Assembly (NCBI RefSeq): GCF_946480385.1
Contig: NZ_CAMLJP010000017.1
Coordinates: 4,424 to 68,423, forward strand
From: an uncultured Azospirillum sp.
GTDB taxonomy: Bacteria > Pseudomonadota > Alphaproteobacteria > Azospirillales > Azospirillaceae
Length of the DNA: 64,000 nucleotides
Direction of reading: 5' to 3'
The translations under genes were made by a program, and so were the position numbers. Positions 51,091 to 61,312 of this stretch are shown piece by piece. The stretch's first letter is position 1. The number at the start of each line of letters is the position of its first letter. The notes under the pieces were generated by a model. The model was not told where the DNA came from. It made no database searches and was given only the letters and a program-made list of their open reading frames with translations.

Positions 51091-52548
51091 CTACAACGGC
51101 AGCGTCACCGTCGCGCGCAGGCCGCCCTCGCTGCGGTTCGCCAGGGTCACGTCGCCGCCGTGGCCGCGGATGATGCTGCGGGCGGTGGACAGGCCCAGGC
51201 CGACGCCGCCGGTGTCGCGGGAGCGGGAGCGCTCCAGCCGGTAGAAGGGGGCGAAGACCTTCTCGAACTCCGCCTCCGGGATGCCGGGGCCGTCGTCGTC
51301 GATGTGGATCAGGGCATTGGGGGCGTTGGCGGCGTTGGTGCCGTCGTCGCCGGTCTCCAGCCGGACGGTGAAGCCGCCGCCATACTTGATGGCGTTGTCC
51401 ATCAGGTTGGCCAGCGCCCGGCGCAGAGCCACCGGGCGGCCTTCCGCCACCACATGGGCCGGGCCGTCGTAGAGGGCGCGGTGGCCGGCATCGACACGGT
51501 CGTCGCACAGGCTCTGCAGCAGGTCGGCGAGGTCGAAGCGGCCACGCGGCTCGCGCTGGGCGTCGTCGCGGGCGAAGGCGAGCGTGGCGGAGATCATCGC
51601 CTCCATCTCGTCCAGGTCGGCCAGCATCCGCCGCTGCATCTCCGGATCGTCGACCAGTTCGGCGCGCAGGCGCAGGCGGGTGATCGGCGTGCGCAGGTCG
51701 TGGCTGATCGCCGCCAGCATCTGGGTGCGGTCCGCGACGAAGCGGGCGAGCCGCGCCTGCATCCGGTTGAAGGCGCGGGTGGCGGCGCGCAGCTCGCGCG
51801 GGCCCTCCTCCGGCAGGGGGTCGGCCTGCCCGTCGACGCTGAGCCGTTCGGCGGCGGCGGCGAAGCCGGCGAGCGGCGCCGTCACCCGGCGGGCGGCCAG
51901 CAGCGACACCAGCAGGATCACCGCGACGATCGCGCCCATCCACAACAGGAAGCGGACGATGCCGAAGGGGCCGGCCAGCGGATCGCCGCCGGTGAAGCTG
52001 AGCCACGACCCGTCGCCGAGCCGCACCGACAGCCGGACATGCGGCCCCCAGCGCCGGGCCTCGTCGCCGCCCATGAAGGGCGGGTGCGGATGGTCGTCGC
52101 GGGGCGGGCGCTGCACCTCGACCAGGATGTTGCGGTCGGCGGTGTCGAGGGAGTCGCTCAGCCGGCGCTTCAGCCCGTCGAACCGGCCGCTGGATATGGC
52201 GTCGGGCGCCAGCGGCGGCGGGCGGTCGGGACGCCATTCAACGCGCAGGACCGGGTCGTCGATGGCGCGCACCACCCGCTCGCGGCCCGGCGGCGGCGTG
52301 CTCTCCACCAGTTGGACGATGGCGGTGATGCGCTGGATCAGCACGTTGGGGCCGTGGATCGGCGGCCCCTCGCTGCGGTCGGTCAGATAGACCAGCGCGC
52401 TGATCGCCTGGGTCAGCAGCAGCGCCAGCACCACCGTCAGGGCGATGCGCGCGGCGAGGCTGTCGGGGAAGCCGAGGCGCAGGCGGCGGAGGCGGCGGCG
52501 GCGGGCCAGCCTGGATTTCGCCGTCATCTCCTCCGGCCGGGTGGTCAC
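51091..52548 (-). CDS. Sensor histidine kinase (EnvZ/CpxA-like)
   Basis: The 485-residue protein has a basic N-terminus, two membrane segments (about 33-55 and 200-220), a periplasmic sensor of about 140 residues, a HAMP-like linker, the phosphoacceptor His283 in AAISHDLRTPIT, an N-box NLMDNAIKYG, and G-boxes DDGPGI and GGVGLGLS. It should phosphorylate the regulator at 52545-53297, with which it overlaps by 4 bp. The divergent Spy/CpxP-like gene suggests it senses envelope stress. Confidence 0.92.
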   Translation of the reverse strand: MTTRPEEMTAKSRLARRRRLRRLRLGFPDSLAARIALTVVLALLLTQAISALVYLTDRSEGPPIHGPNVLIQRITAIVQLVESTPPPGRERVVRAIDDPVLRVEWRPDRPPPLAPDAISSGRFDGLKRRLSDSLDTADRNILVEVQRPPRDDHPHPPFMGGDEARRWGPHVRLSVRLGDGSWLSFTGGDPLAGPFGIVRFLLWMGAIVAVILLVSLLAARRVTAPLAGFAAAAERLSVDGQADPLPEEGPRELRAATRAFNRMQARLARFVADRTQMLAAISHDLRTPITRLRLRAELVDDPEMQRRMLADLDEMEAMISATLAFARDDAQREPRGRFDLADLLQSLCDDRVDAGHRALYDGPAHVVAEGRPVALRRALANLMDNAIKYGGGFTVRLETGDDGTNAANAPNALIHIDDDGPGIPEAEFEKVFAPFYRLERSRSRDTGGVGLGLSTARSIIRGHGGDVTLANRSEGGLRATVTLPL

Positions 52549-53297
52549 GATGCAAGTCCGCCGCTGCCGACGGTCGGGGTGAAGAGATAGCCGCCGCCGC
52601 GCACCGTCTTGATCAGCGTCGGTTCGGCCGGGTCGGGTTCGATCTTGCGGCGCAGCCGGCTGACCTGCACGTCAATGGAGCGGTCGAAGGGAACCGCCGA
52701 CCGCCCGCGCGCCAGATCGAGAAGCTGGTCGCGGGTCAGCACCCGCTGCGGATGCTCGACGAAGGCGACCAGCAGGTCGTACTCGCCGGCCGACAGCTGG
52801 ACCAGCACGCCGTCGGGCGAGCGCAGTTCCCGCTTTGTGAGGTCGAGCGACCAGCCTTCGAAGCGCAGCACCGTGCCGGCCGCCGCCGGGGCGCCCGCCA
52901 CCGGCGGGGCGGAGACGCGGCGCAGCACCGCCTTGATGCGGGCCAGCAGTTCGCGCGGGCTGAAGGGCTTCGCCAGATAGTCGTCGGCGCCCATCTCCAG
53001 CCCGACGATGCGGTCGGTCTCCTCCCCCATGGCGGTCAGCATGATGACGGGGGTCTGCGCCGTCTGCGGCGTGGCGCGCAGCCGGCGGCAGAGCGACAGC
53101 CCATCCTCCCCCGGCAGCATCAGGTCGAGGACGATCAGGTCGACGCGGGCGCCGTCGAGCGTGCGCATCATCTCCGCCCCGTCCCTGACCCCGGTGACCC
53201 GGTAGCCGTGCTTGGTCAGGAACTGGGCGACGAGGGAGCGGATTTCGCGGTCGTCGTCGACGACGAGGAGGTGGGGCGTGCGGTCCATGGAGGCCAT
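52545..53297 (-). CDS. OmpR-family response regulator
   Basis: The 250-residue protein has a receiver (DDD at 14-16, phosphoacceptor D58 in VLDLMLPGEDG, K in LAKPF) and a C-terminal OmpR-type winged helix (RFEGWSLDLTKRELRSPDGV ... VPFDRSIDVQVSRLRRKIE). It overlaps the kinase gene by 4 bp (ATGA), so they form one operon. ATGs at 53297 and 53288 are both possible. The divergent promoter region carries spaced GTTAC half-sites that suit OmpR-family tandem binding. Confidence 0.93.
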   Translation of the reverse strand: MASMDRTPHLLVVDDDREIRSLVAQFLTKHGYRVTGVRDGAEMMRTLDGARVDLIVLDLMLPGEDGLSLCRRLRATPQTAQTPVIMLTAMGEETDRIVGLEMGADDYLAKPFSPRELLARIKAVLRRVSAPPVAGAPAAAGTVLRFEGWSLDLTKRELRSPDGVLVQLSAGEYDLLVAFVEHPQRVLTRDQLLDLARGRSAVPFDRSIDVQVSRLRRKIEPDPAEPTLIKTVRGGGYLFTPTVGSGGLAS

Positions 53298-53334
53298 GAT
53301 CGGGCGAGGCGCGGCGGGCGTGAAGGGGAAATGT

Positions 53335-53377
53335 GTAACGCCCGGTTACCGGAGGGCCGGCGGTTACACTCTGTTAC
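53335..53377. promoter_or_regulatory. GTTAC half-site cluster, candidate response-regulator binding site
   Basis: GTTAC occurs at 53345, 53363 and 53373, and GTAAC at 53335. The last two are a direct repeat with a 10-bp period (GTTAC-N5-GTTAC; GTAAC-N5-GTAAC on the minus strand), the layout of CpxR-type boxes. GTAAC-N5-GTTAC at 53335-53349 is an inverted pair. The cluster lies between the regulator and the Spy/CpxP-like gene. Confidence 0.6.
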
Positions 53378-53529
53378 CAAATGACCGGTTTGCGGACATT
53401 CGACCGCAACGTTCGGCGCCCATTGTCTGGTCATCGGGACAGCGGCGGCGATGCAGCCGGCAGCGTCCCAACGGAATAAGCCCCTCCATCCGGGGTTTAG
53501 AGAGCACCAAACACTGAGGAGTCGACACC

Positions 53530-54165
53530 ATGAAACGCGCCCTTCTGACGTCCGCCCTGCTGGTTGCCGGCCTCGGCGTGGCCGTTCCGGTCTTCGCCCA
53601 GGGTGGCCCGCAGCCGGGTGGTCCCGGCGCTGGAATGGGTCCCGGCGCCGGCGGCCCCGACCGCCACTTCGCCCGCATGTGCGAGGACCAGGAAGCCCGT
53701 CTGGCCGGCAAGCTGGCCTATGCGGAGAAGAAGCTGAACATCACCGATCAGCAGCGCGCCGCCTGGACCAAGTTCGCCGACGCCGCCCGCTCCAGCCTGA
53801 AGCCGACGCAGGATCTGTGCGTCAAGTTCAAGGACACCCCGCCGCCGGCAGCCCTGCCGCAGCGCCTTGAGCGGGTCGAGCAAATGATGCAGGCCCACCT
53901 GCAGCAGATCCAGACCGTCCGCCCGGCGCTGACCGACCTCTATGGCCAGCTGACGCCCGAACAGCAGAAGCAGGCCGACCGCATGCTGACCCCGGGTCCG
54001 GGCGGCATGGGCGGCCGGATGGGCGGCCACCATGGCGGCCATATGGGCGGCTGGGACCATGACGGCCCGCGCCATCACGGCATGGGTCCGGGCGGCATGG
54101 GGCCGGGCGGTATGATGGGTCCGGGAAAGGGCCCGGCGCCGGCACCGCAGGAGCCGACCAAGTAA
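53530..54165 (+). CDS. Spy/CpxP (LTXXQ motif) family periplasmic protein
   Basis: The 211-residue protein has a signal peptide (cleavage near FAQ) and two LTxxQ-like motifs: LNITDQQRAAW and YGQLTPEQQKQ, the hallmark of the Spy/CpxP family of periplasmic chaperones and stress sensors. The C-terminal 50 residues are Gly/His/Met-rich and may bind metal ions such as copper or nickel. It is divergent from the two-component operon, as spy and cpxP often are under CpxR control. A terminator follows. Confidence 0.88.
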   Translation: MKRALLTSALLVAGLGVAVPVFAQGGPQPGGPGAGMGPGAGGPDRHFARMCEDQEARLAGKLAYAEKKLNITDQQRAAWTKFADAARSSLKPTQDLCVKFKDTPPPAALPQRLERVEQMMQAHLQQIQTVRPALTDLYGQLTPEQQKQADRMLTPGPGGMGGRMGGHHGGHMGGWDHDGPRHHGMGPGGMGPGGMMGPGKGPAPAPQEPTK

Positions 54166-54235
54166 GGACGTAACAAGGACAGACGGACTCCCGGCGGCGA
54201 CCCCAAGCCCCCCAACGCAGCCGCCGTGAGACCGA

Positions 54236-54275
54236 GGGCCGCCGAATCCCCCATTCGGCGGCCCTTGTCGTTTTT
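54236..54275 (+). terminator. Intrinsic terminator of the Spy/CpxP-like gene
   Basis: GGGCCGCCGAAT and ATTCGGCGGCCC form a perfect 12-bp stem with a 5-nt C loop, followed by TTGTCGTTTTT. Confidence 0.9.
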
Positions 54276-54367
54276 GGGGAGAGGGAATTCCACTGCGGTA
54301 TGGTGGAAGGCGATAAAGACAAGCCGCCGCTTGCATTGCGGGCCTCCGCACCCCAAAGCTTAACCCT

Positions 54368-56905
54368 ATGACGTCCTCTCACGCTTCGGCGGGCGGCGGT
54401 CTCGGGCGGGGGGGCCGTGTGGTCGCCGTGCTGGGGCCGACCAACACCGGCAAGACCTATCTGGCGATCGAGCGCATGCTCGGTCACCGGTCCGGAATGA
54501 TCGGCTTTCCCCTGCGCCTGCTGGCGCGGGAGAATTACGACCGCATCGTCTCGATCAAGGGAAAGAACGCCGTCGCGCTGGTGACGGGGGAGGAGAAGAT
54601 CCTGCCCCCCAACCCGTCCTATTGGGTCTGCACCGTCGAATCGATGCCGCTGGACCGCGCGGTCGATTTCCTGGCGGTCGACGAGATCCAGCTCTGCGCC
54701 GATCCGGAGCGCGGCCACATCTTCACCGACCGGCTGCTGAACGCCCGCGGCATGGTCGAGACGATGGTGCTGGGCTCCGATTCGATGCAGCCGATGATCC
54801 GCCGGCTGGTGCCGAAGGCGGAGTTCATCAGCCGGCCGCGCTTCTCCCAGCTGACCTATGCCGGCTACAAGAAGCTGACGCGCCTGCCGCCGCGCTCGGC
54901 GGTCGTCGCCTTTTCCGCCACCGACGTCTATGCCATCGCCGAGATGATCCGGCGCCAGCGCGGCGGCACCGCGGTGGTGCTGGGGGCGCTCAGCCCGCGC
55001 ACGCGCAACGCGCAGGTCGGCCTCTATCAGGCGGGCGAGGTGGACTATCTGGTGGCGACCGACGCCATCGGCATGGGGCTGAACATGGATGTCGACCATG
55101 TCGCCTTCGCCCGCATCGTCAAGTTCGACGGCTTCGCCCCGCGCCGCCTGCGCCCCGCCGAGGTGGCGCAGATCGCCGGTCGCGCCGGGCGGCACATGCG
55201 CGACGGCACCTTCGGCACCACCGACGAGGTGGGGGAACTGGACGCCGATCTGGTCACCCGCGTGGAGAACCACGAGTTCGAGACGGTCAAGGCGCTGTCC
55301 TGGCGCAACAGCGACCTGCGCTTCGACACGCCGGGCTTCCTGCTGAAATCGCTGGAGGAACGGGCGCCGATCCAGGAGCTGTCCCGCGTGCGCGAGGCCG
55401 ACGACCATCTGGCGCTGCAGGCGCTGGTGCGCGATCCGGAGATCATGGACCTCGCGCGCGGCCGGGACGCCGTGAAACTGCTGTGGGAGGTCTGTCAGGT
55501 CCCCGACTTCCGCAAGGTGCTGTCGGATGCCCACACCAAGCTGCTGGCCCAGGTCTTCCGCAGCCTGCGCGGGCCGCTGCGCCGGCTGGACGACGACTGG
55601 GTGGCGAAGCAGATCGCCCGGCTCGACCGGACGGAGGGGGACATCGACGCGCTGGTCGCCCGCATCGCCCATATCCGCACCTGGACCTACATCTCCAACC
55701 GGCCGACCTGGCTGAAGGACCCGCTACACTGGCAGGAACGCACCCGCGCCATCGAGGACCGGCTGTCCGACGCCCTGCACGAGCGGCTGACCCAGCGCTT
55801 CATCGACCGCCGCTCCGCCACGCTGTCGCGGACGCTGAAGGACGGGCGGTCGCTGCTGGGCGGCGTGCGGGCCGACGGCGAGGTGGTGGTGGAGGGGCAT
55901 GTCGTCGGCCGGCTGGAGGGCTTCCGCTTCGTGCCCGACGCGCCCGACCGCTCCGATGAGGCGAAATCGCTGCTGACCGCCGCGCGACGCGCGTTGCGCG
56001 ATGAGCTTGCCAAGCGGCTGCGCGCCTTCGAGGCGGAACCGGACGACGTCTTCGCCTTGGGGCCGGACGGGGTGCTGAGCGCCGACAATCTGCCGGTGGC
56101 GCGGCTGGCGGCGGGGCCGTCGGTGCAGGCGCCGCTGGTGGTGCCGTTCGACGAGGGCATGCTGGATCAGGCCCAGCGCGAGCGGGTGCGGGCGCGGCTG
56201 GACCGCTGGCTGAAGGACCACATCGCCGCCCGGCTGAAGCCGCTGTTCGCGCTGTCCGCCGCCGAAGGGCTGTCGGGCGCCGGGCGCGGGCTGGTCTTCC
56301 AGCTGGTCGAGGGGCTGGGGGTGCTGCCGCGGGCGCCGGTGGCCGACATGGTGGAGCGGCTGGAGCGCGAGGACCGCAAGGCGCTGACCAAGCTGGGTGT
56401 CCGGCTGGGGGTGTCGCACCTCTATCTGACGGCGCTGGCCAAGCCGGCGGCGGTGAGCTTGCGCGGTCTGCTGTGGGCGGTGGCGCAGGGGCATCCCTTG
56501 CCGGTGCCGATCCCGCCGCCCGGCCGCGTTTCGGTCGAAGCACCGCCGGTGAAGGAGGGTGGCGCACCGCCGGCCTTCTGGGAGGCCATCGGCTATCCGC
56601 TGGCCGGCGGACGGGCGCTGCGCGTCGATATGCTGGACCGGCTGGAGACGGAGCTGCTGACGGCGTCCAAGGCCAACGCGCCGATCCGCGAGGTGGCGCT
56701 CGGCCAGCGCGTCGGCCTGTCGGCGGAGGAACTGGGGACGGTGCTGACCGGGCTCGGCTATGTGCGGATCGTCGCCGAGGACGGGGCGGTGGCCTGGAAG
56801 CGGAAGCGGCCACCCAGGCAGCAGCAGGGAAACAGGCAGCGGCGCGAGCGGCCGACGAACGAGGACCATCCGTTCGCCAAGCTGCGGCAGCTGTCGGGGA
56901 TGTGA
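54368..56905 (+). CDS. Suv3-like ATP-dependent RNA helicase
   Basis: The 845-residue protein has Walker A GPTNTGKT (23-30), the DEIQ box (105-108), SATD-type motif III and a second RecA domain with VATDAIGMGLNMD and QIAGRAGRH. This set matches the Suv3 family, the bacterial relatives of the mitochondrial degradosome helicase, common in alphaproteobacteria. The C-terminal half is a long helical, substrate-binding part with a basic tail. It would unwind RNA in decay or maturation. An S4 RNA-binding protein gene follows 52 bp later. Confidence 0.92.
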   Translation: MTSSHASAGGGLGRGGRVVAVLGPTNTGKTYLAIERMLGHRSGMIGFPLRLLARENYDRIVSIKGKNAVALVTGEEKILPPNPSYWVCTVESMPLDRAVDFLAVDEIQLCADPERGHIFTDRLLNARGMVETMVLGSDSMQPMIRRLVPKAEFISRPRFSQLTYAGYKKLTRLPPRSAVVAFSATDVYAIAEMIRRQRGGTAVVLGALSPRTRNAQVGLYQAGEVDYLVATDAIGMGLNMDVDHVAFARIVKFDGFAPRRLRPAEVAQIAGRAGRHMRDGTFGTTDEVGELDADLVTRVENHEFETVKALSWRNSDLRFDTPGFLLKSLEERAPIQELSRVREADDHLALQALVRDPEIMDLARGRDAVKLLWEVCQVPDFRKVLSDAHTKLLAQVFRSLRGPLRRLDDDWVAKQIARLDRTEGDIDALVARIAHIRTWTYISNRPTWLKDPLHWQERTRAIEDRLSDALHERLTQRFIDRRSATLSRTLKDGRSLLGGVRADGEVVVEGHVVGRLEGFRFVPDAPDRSDEAKSLLTAARRALRDELAKRLRAFEAEPDDVFALGPDGVLSADNLPVARLAAGPSVQAPLVVPFDEGMLDQAQRERVRARLDRWLKDHIAARLKPLFALSAAEGLSGAGRGLVFQLVEGLGVLPRAPVADMVERLEREDRKALTKLGVRLGVSHLYLTALAKPAAVSLRGLLWAVAQGHPLPVPIPPPGRVSVEAPPVKEGGAPPAFWEAIGYPLAGGRALRVDMLDRLETELLTASKANAPIREVALGQRVGLSAEELGTVLTGLGYVRIVAEDGAVAWKRKRPPRQQQGNRQRRERPTNEDHPFAKLRQLSGM

Positions 56906-56957
56906 GGGGGCATGACGACCTACGAATGATGAACGAGATCAACAGACGGAAACGCCC

Positions 56958-57380
56958 ATGAGCAACACCGCTGGCAACACCGACATCGAAGACTCCACTC
57001 CCGGCCGGCTGCGGATCGACAAGTGGCTTTGGTATGCGCGTTTCTTCAAGACGCGCAGCCTCGCCGCCAAGCTGTGCAATGACGGGGGCGTGCGGCTGTC
57101 GGGGGCGGTGGTGACCAAGGCGCATGCGGCGGTGAAGCCGGGAGACGTGCTGACCTTCGCCCAGGGGCGGCACATCCGCGTCATCAAGGTGGTGGCGCTG
57201 GGAAGCCGACGCGGGCCGGCGCCGGAAGCCCAGGCGCTGTACGAGGATCTTGCCCCGCCGGTGCCGGAGGAGCGGTTGCAGGACCCTTACCGCGCGCCGG
57301 GCGCCGGGCGGCCGACCAAGCGCGACCGCCGGGCGATCGATGCCCTGCAGGGAGGGGCCCTGCAAAGTGAGACCGATTAG
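56958..57380 (+). CDS. S4-domain RNA-binding protein (Hsp15-like)
   Basis: The 140-residue protein has an S4 domain at about 17-75: RLRIDKWLWYARFFKTRSLA, CNDGGVRLSGAVVTKAHAAVKPGD, LTF. The basic C-terminus (GRPTKRDRRAIDAL) resembles Hsp15-type proteins that bind 50S subunits with stalled peptidyl-tRNA. It follows the Suv3-like gene, a link seen in many alphaproteobacteria. A small inverted repeat (CCGCCTC...GAGGCGG, 57416-57436) lies after the stop. Confidence 0.88.
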   Translation: MSNTAGNTDIEDSTPGRLRIDKWLWYARFFKTRSLAAKLCNDGGVRLSGAVVTKAHAAVKPGDVLTFAQGRHIRVIKVVALGSRRGPAPEAQALYEDLAPPVPEERLQDPYRAPGAGRPTKRDRRAIDALQGGALQSETD

Positions 57381-57473
57381 GCGGCCGTGCTTATTGTTGC
57401 TCGAAAAAAGTGAGACCGCCTCTTAAACGGAGGCGGGACCACCCCCATCTGGCAAGGCTGGACAACAGACCAG

Positions 57474-58577
57474 ATGCGACAAGCGAGCACGATCATGAGC
57501 GAGAAGACCCGACCTTCGAGCCTTTCCGCCACCTCCACCGGAATGCGGGGCGCCCGCGCTGCCACGGCGGTGGCGGTTGCCCTGGTGATGGCGCTGGCCG
57601 CCGGCACCGCCGACGCCCGCGCCGGCAAGAGCAGCTCTTCGGGCAGCCGCGGCAGCCGCACCTATGACGCGCCGGCCGCCACCAGCACCGCGCCGAGCGC
57701 GGTGTCGCCGATGGAGCGCTCGACTGCTCCGGCGGCGTCGCCAGGCATGCAGCGCCCCGGTTCCACCGCTCCGGCGGCGGCTCCCTCGCGCAGCTTCTTC
57801 GGCGGCGGCTTCATGTCGGGTCTGATGGGCGGCCTGATCGGCGCCGGCATCGGCGCGATGCTGTTCGGCGGCGGCTTCTTCGAGGGGCTGGGCAGCTTCG
57901 CCGGCATCCTGGGCTTCATCCTGCAGATCCTGCTGGTCGTCTTCCTGGTCCGGCTCGCCATGCGCTTCTTCCGCAACCGCTCGCAGACCGCCAACACCGC
58001 GGCGTCCGGCGGCCCGCTGGGCGGGAACCGGCCGGCCTATGCCGGTGGTCCGCAGGGTGGCCAGATGAACCGCGACTCGGCGGATGTCGGTTATAACCCG
58101 GTGGGCGGCCCGGTTGGCGGGATGGGCGGCAGCAATGCCGGTCCGGCCCAGCGCCGTCAGGCAGCCGACGAGATCGGCATCCAGCCGAACGACTTCGAGG
58201 CGTTCGAGCGGCTGCTGGTCACCGTCCAGACCGCCTACGGGCGCGAGGATGCCGACGCGCTGCGCGCCGCGACGACGCCGGAAATGTTCGCCTACTTTGG
58301 CGACGATCTGGCGGAGAACCGCAACCGCGGCGTGGTCAACAAGGTCAGCGACGTCCGCCTGCTGCAGGGCGATCTGGCCGAGGGCTGGCGCGAGGGGACG
58401 CAGGAATACGCCACCGTCGCCATGCGCTTCTCGCTGATCGACGTCACGGTGGACCGCGCCAGCGGCCGGGTGATCGAGGGCAACGCCTCGCAGCCGACCG
58501 AAGCGACCGAGCTGTGGACCTTCGTCCGCCCGCGCGGCGGCCAGTGGCAGCTGTCGGCGATCCAGCAGACGCACTGA
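57474..58577 (+). CDS. Tim44-like domain membrane protein
   Basis: The 367-residue protein (ATG 57474; ATG 57495 also possible) has an N-terminal hydrophobic segment (about 30-46) that could be a signal, a Ser/Pro/Ala-rich linker, a Gly-rich hydrophobic region (about 103-160) with one or two membrane passes, and a C-terminal Tim44-like domain (about 235-367: PNDFEAFERLLVTVQTAYGR ... TELWTFVRPRGGQWQLSAIQ). Tim44-like proteins of alphaproteobacteria are relatives of the mitochondrial import motor, with unclear bacterial roles. A terminator follows. Confidence 0.88.
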   Translation: MRQASTIMSEKTRPSSLSATSTGMRGARAATAVAVALVMALAAGTADARAGKSSSSGSRGSRTYDAPAATSTAPSAVSPMERSTAPAASPGMQRPGSTAPAAAPSRSFFGGGFMSGLMGGLIGAGIGAMLFGGGFFEGLGSFAGILGFILQILLVVFLVRLAMRFFRNRSQTANTAASGGPLGGNRPAYAGGPQGGQMNRDSADVGYNPVGGPVGGMGGSNAGPAQRRQAADEIGIQPNDFEAFERLLVTVQTAYGREDADALRAATTPEMFAYFGDDLAENRNRGVVNKVSDVRLLQGDLAEGWREGTQEYATVAMRFSLIDVTVDRASGRVIEGNASQPTEATELWTFVRPRGGQWQLSAIQQTH

Positions 58578-58598
58578 CGACTCGGTCTTCCCAATGCG

Positions 58599-58635
58599 AA
58601 ACGCCCCGGCCGGTTGGCCGGGGCGTTTTCGTTTG
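58599..58635 (+). terminator. Intrinsic terminator of the Tim44-like gene
   Basis: AAACGCCCCGGCC-GGTT-GGCCGGGGCGTTT is a perfect 13-bp stem with a 4-nt loop, followed by TTCGTTTG. Confidence 0.9.
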
Positions 58636-58646
58636 TGGCGCTTTTA

Positions 58647-58880
58647 CCCTCTCCCGCCCCGGGAGAGGGAGGGGACCCGCGCCGGAGGCGTGGGGAGGGT
58701 GAGGGGTGATCCAAGGAACCATGCGGTTCGGGATTCTTGGGTGCCCCCTCACCCTTCCCAAGCTTCGCTTGGGCCCCGAGGTCGCTCGCAAGTCTCGCGA
58801 CCGCATTCCGCCTACGACTGCTTTGCAGTCGTCTGGCCAACGGCCGTCGGCTTCATGCCCTCTCCCGGGGCGGGAGAGGG
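58647..58880. repeat. Palindromic intergenic element 3
   Basis: A 234-bp element with perfect 23-bp TIRs (58647-58669 and 58858-58880), identical to those of element 2. Inner hairpins include CGACTGC-TTT-GCAGTCG and AAGC-TTC-GCTT. Its right end is 4 bp from the stop of the ABC ATPase gene. Confidence 0.85.
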
Positions 58881-58884
58881 AGTC

Positions 58885-59937
<1,053 letters not shown>

Positions 59938-59956
59938 GGGTCCTGCTGTGTGCGGA

Positions 59957-61141
59957 TCACGCCGCCAGGAAACGATCCTGGTACTCGTTGCGGATGGAGA
60001 CGTACCACGCCTCCTGGATCGGCCACCACCACAGCTTCTGCAGCGCGTCGCCGGGGTAGGCGTCGGCGAAGAACTGCTTGTTCAGCTCGGTCAGATGGGC
60101 CTCGGCACCGACCGCGGTGCTGGAGATGCCGGAATGGTTGGTGTAGAGCGCGCCGGCCTGGGGCGTGTAGAACCAGTTGATCCAGGCATAGGCGTTCTCC
60201 AGGTTCTCCGCCTTCTTCGGGATGGCGAAGCCTTCCATCCAGGCGAGCGCACCCTCCTTCGGGGCGACGAAGCGGATCGGCAGGCCTTCCTTGCGGAGCG
60301 CGACGGCGCTGCTGTCCCAGGTCTGGCCGATGACGCAGCCGTTGGTGCGGAAGGCGCCCTGGGCCTCGTTCTCGTTGGTCCAGAACTGGGCGACCGACTT
60401 CTTGTTCTCCGCCGCCACCTTCAGGATGGCGTCGAAGTTGGCGCGTGCCTTCGCCTCGTCCTTGAACTGGTCGCGGACGGGGTGCGGCAGCTTGCCCTGG
60501 CTTTCCAGCCACAGCGCGATGCCGATCAGCGCCGAATGGCCGCGCACGGTCACCTTGCCGACATTGGCCGGCGCCCACAAATCGCCGTAGCTGGCGGTGC
60601 CGTAGGTCAGCGGTGCCTTCTTCATGTCGTAGGCCAGCGCTTCCGTCCCCCAGTCGGCCGGGGCGAGATAGCGCTTGCCGCCGACGACGCCGCCCATGCC
60701 GGCGGAGCCCTCGACCGACGACTTCAGGCAGCCGTCCCACTTCACCTTCGATTCGTCGAGCGGCTGCACCAGCTCGTATTCGACATAGTTCGGCACGCGG
60801 TCGACGGTGGGGTGGATGATGTCGAAGCCGGCACCGCCGGTGGCCTTCAACTGGTTCAGCAGCTCGTCGTTGGTGCCGTATTCGGTCAGGGTCGCCTTGA
60901 CGCCGGTCTTCTTCTCGAAGTCGGCCAGCATGTCCGGGCTGATGTAGCCGGCCCAGGAGAAGATCTTCACCGAACCCGACGCCGCGCGGCCTTCGCGCAG
61001 GATGAAGGGACCGACCGAGGCGACACCGGCCGCGGCCGCGGCACTCTGCAGCAGCAGGCGGCGGGTGAAGCTCTTGGCGGCGCGCTGGGTCTCGGCGCTG
61101 GAACGCTGGGACTCGGTCTGGGTGTGATCGAGTTTGGACAT
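59957..61141 (-). CDS. PotD/PotF-like ABC substrate-binding protein (Tat signal)
   Basis: ATG 61141 with GGGAG upstream gives 394 residues. The N-terminus has the twin-arginine motif FTRRLLLQ before a hydrophobic stretch, so export is probably by Tat. The mature part VKIFSWAGYISPDMLADFEK, TEYGTNDELLNQL and APADWGTEALAYD matches PotD-family polyamine-binding proteins. The longer frame to 61273 is not supported. It precedes the ATPase gene. Confidence 0.88.
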   Translation of the reverse strand: MSKLDHTQTESQRSSAETQRAAKSFTRRLLLQSAAAAAGVASVGPFILREGRAASGSVKIFSWAGYISPDMLADFEKKTGVKATLTEYGTNDELLNQLKATGGAGFDIIHPTVDRVPNYVEYELVQPLDESKVKWDGCLKSSVEGSAGMGGVVGGKRYLAPADWGTEALAYDMKKAPLTYGTASYGDLWAPANVGKVTVRGHSALIGIALWLESQGKLPHPVRDQFKDEAKARANFDAILKVAAENKKSVAQFWTNENEAQGAFRTNGCVIGQTWDSSAVALRKEGLPIRFVAPKEGALAWMEGFAIPKKAENLENAYAWINWFYTPQAGALYTNHSGISSTAVGAEAHLTELNKQFFADAYPGDALQKLWWWPIQEAWYVSIRNEYQDRFLAA

Positions 61142-61312
61142 GACGCCCGTTCTCCCTGGCTCTTGAATGGCGTTTGGACGGGTGCCGGCCACGCATAAGG
61201 CGCCCCGTTTAAGGCAGAAAGTGTGCCTTAGACAAAAGCGGTCCGTCCATGGGGGAAGACGCGGCTCCGCCAAACTTCATAGAGCCGTCACATGAGGGGG
61301 AAAGAGAAAGGG

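Noticed and set aside
57365..57419. Direct repeat AAGTGAGACCG at 57365 and 57409
   Set aside because: An 11-bp repeat 44 bp apart at the end of the S4 gene is too short to interpret; possibly chance or a small duplication.
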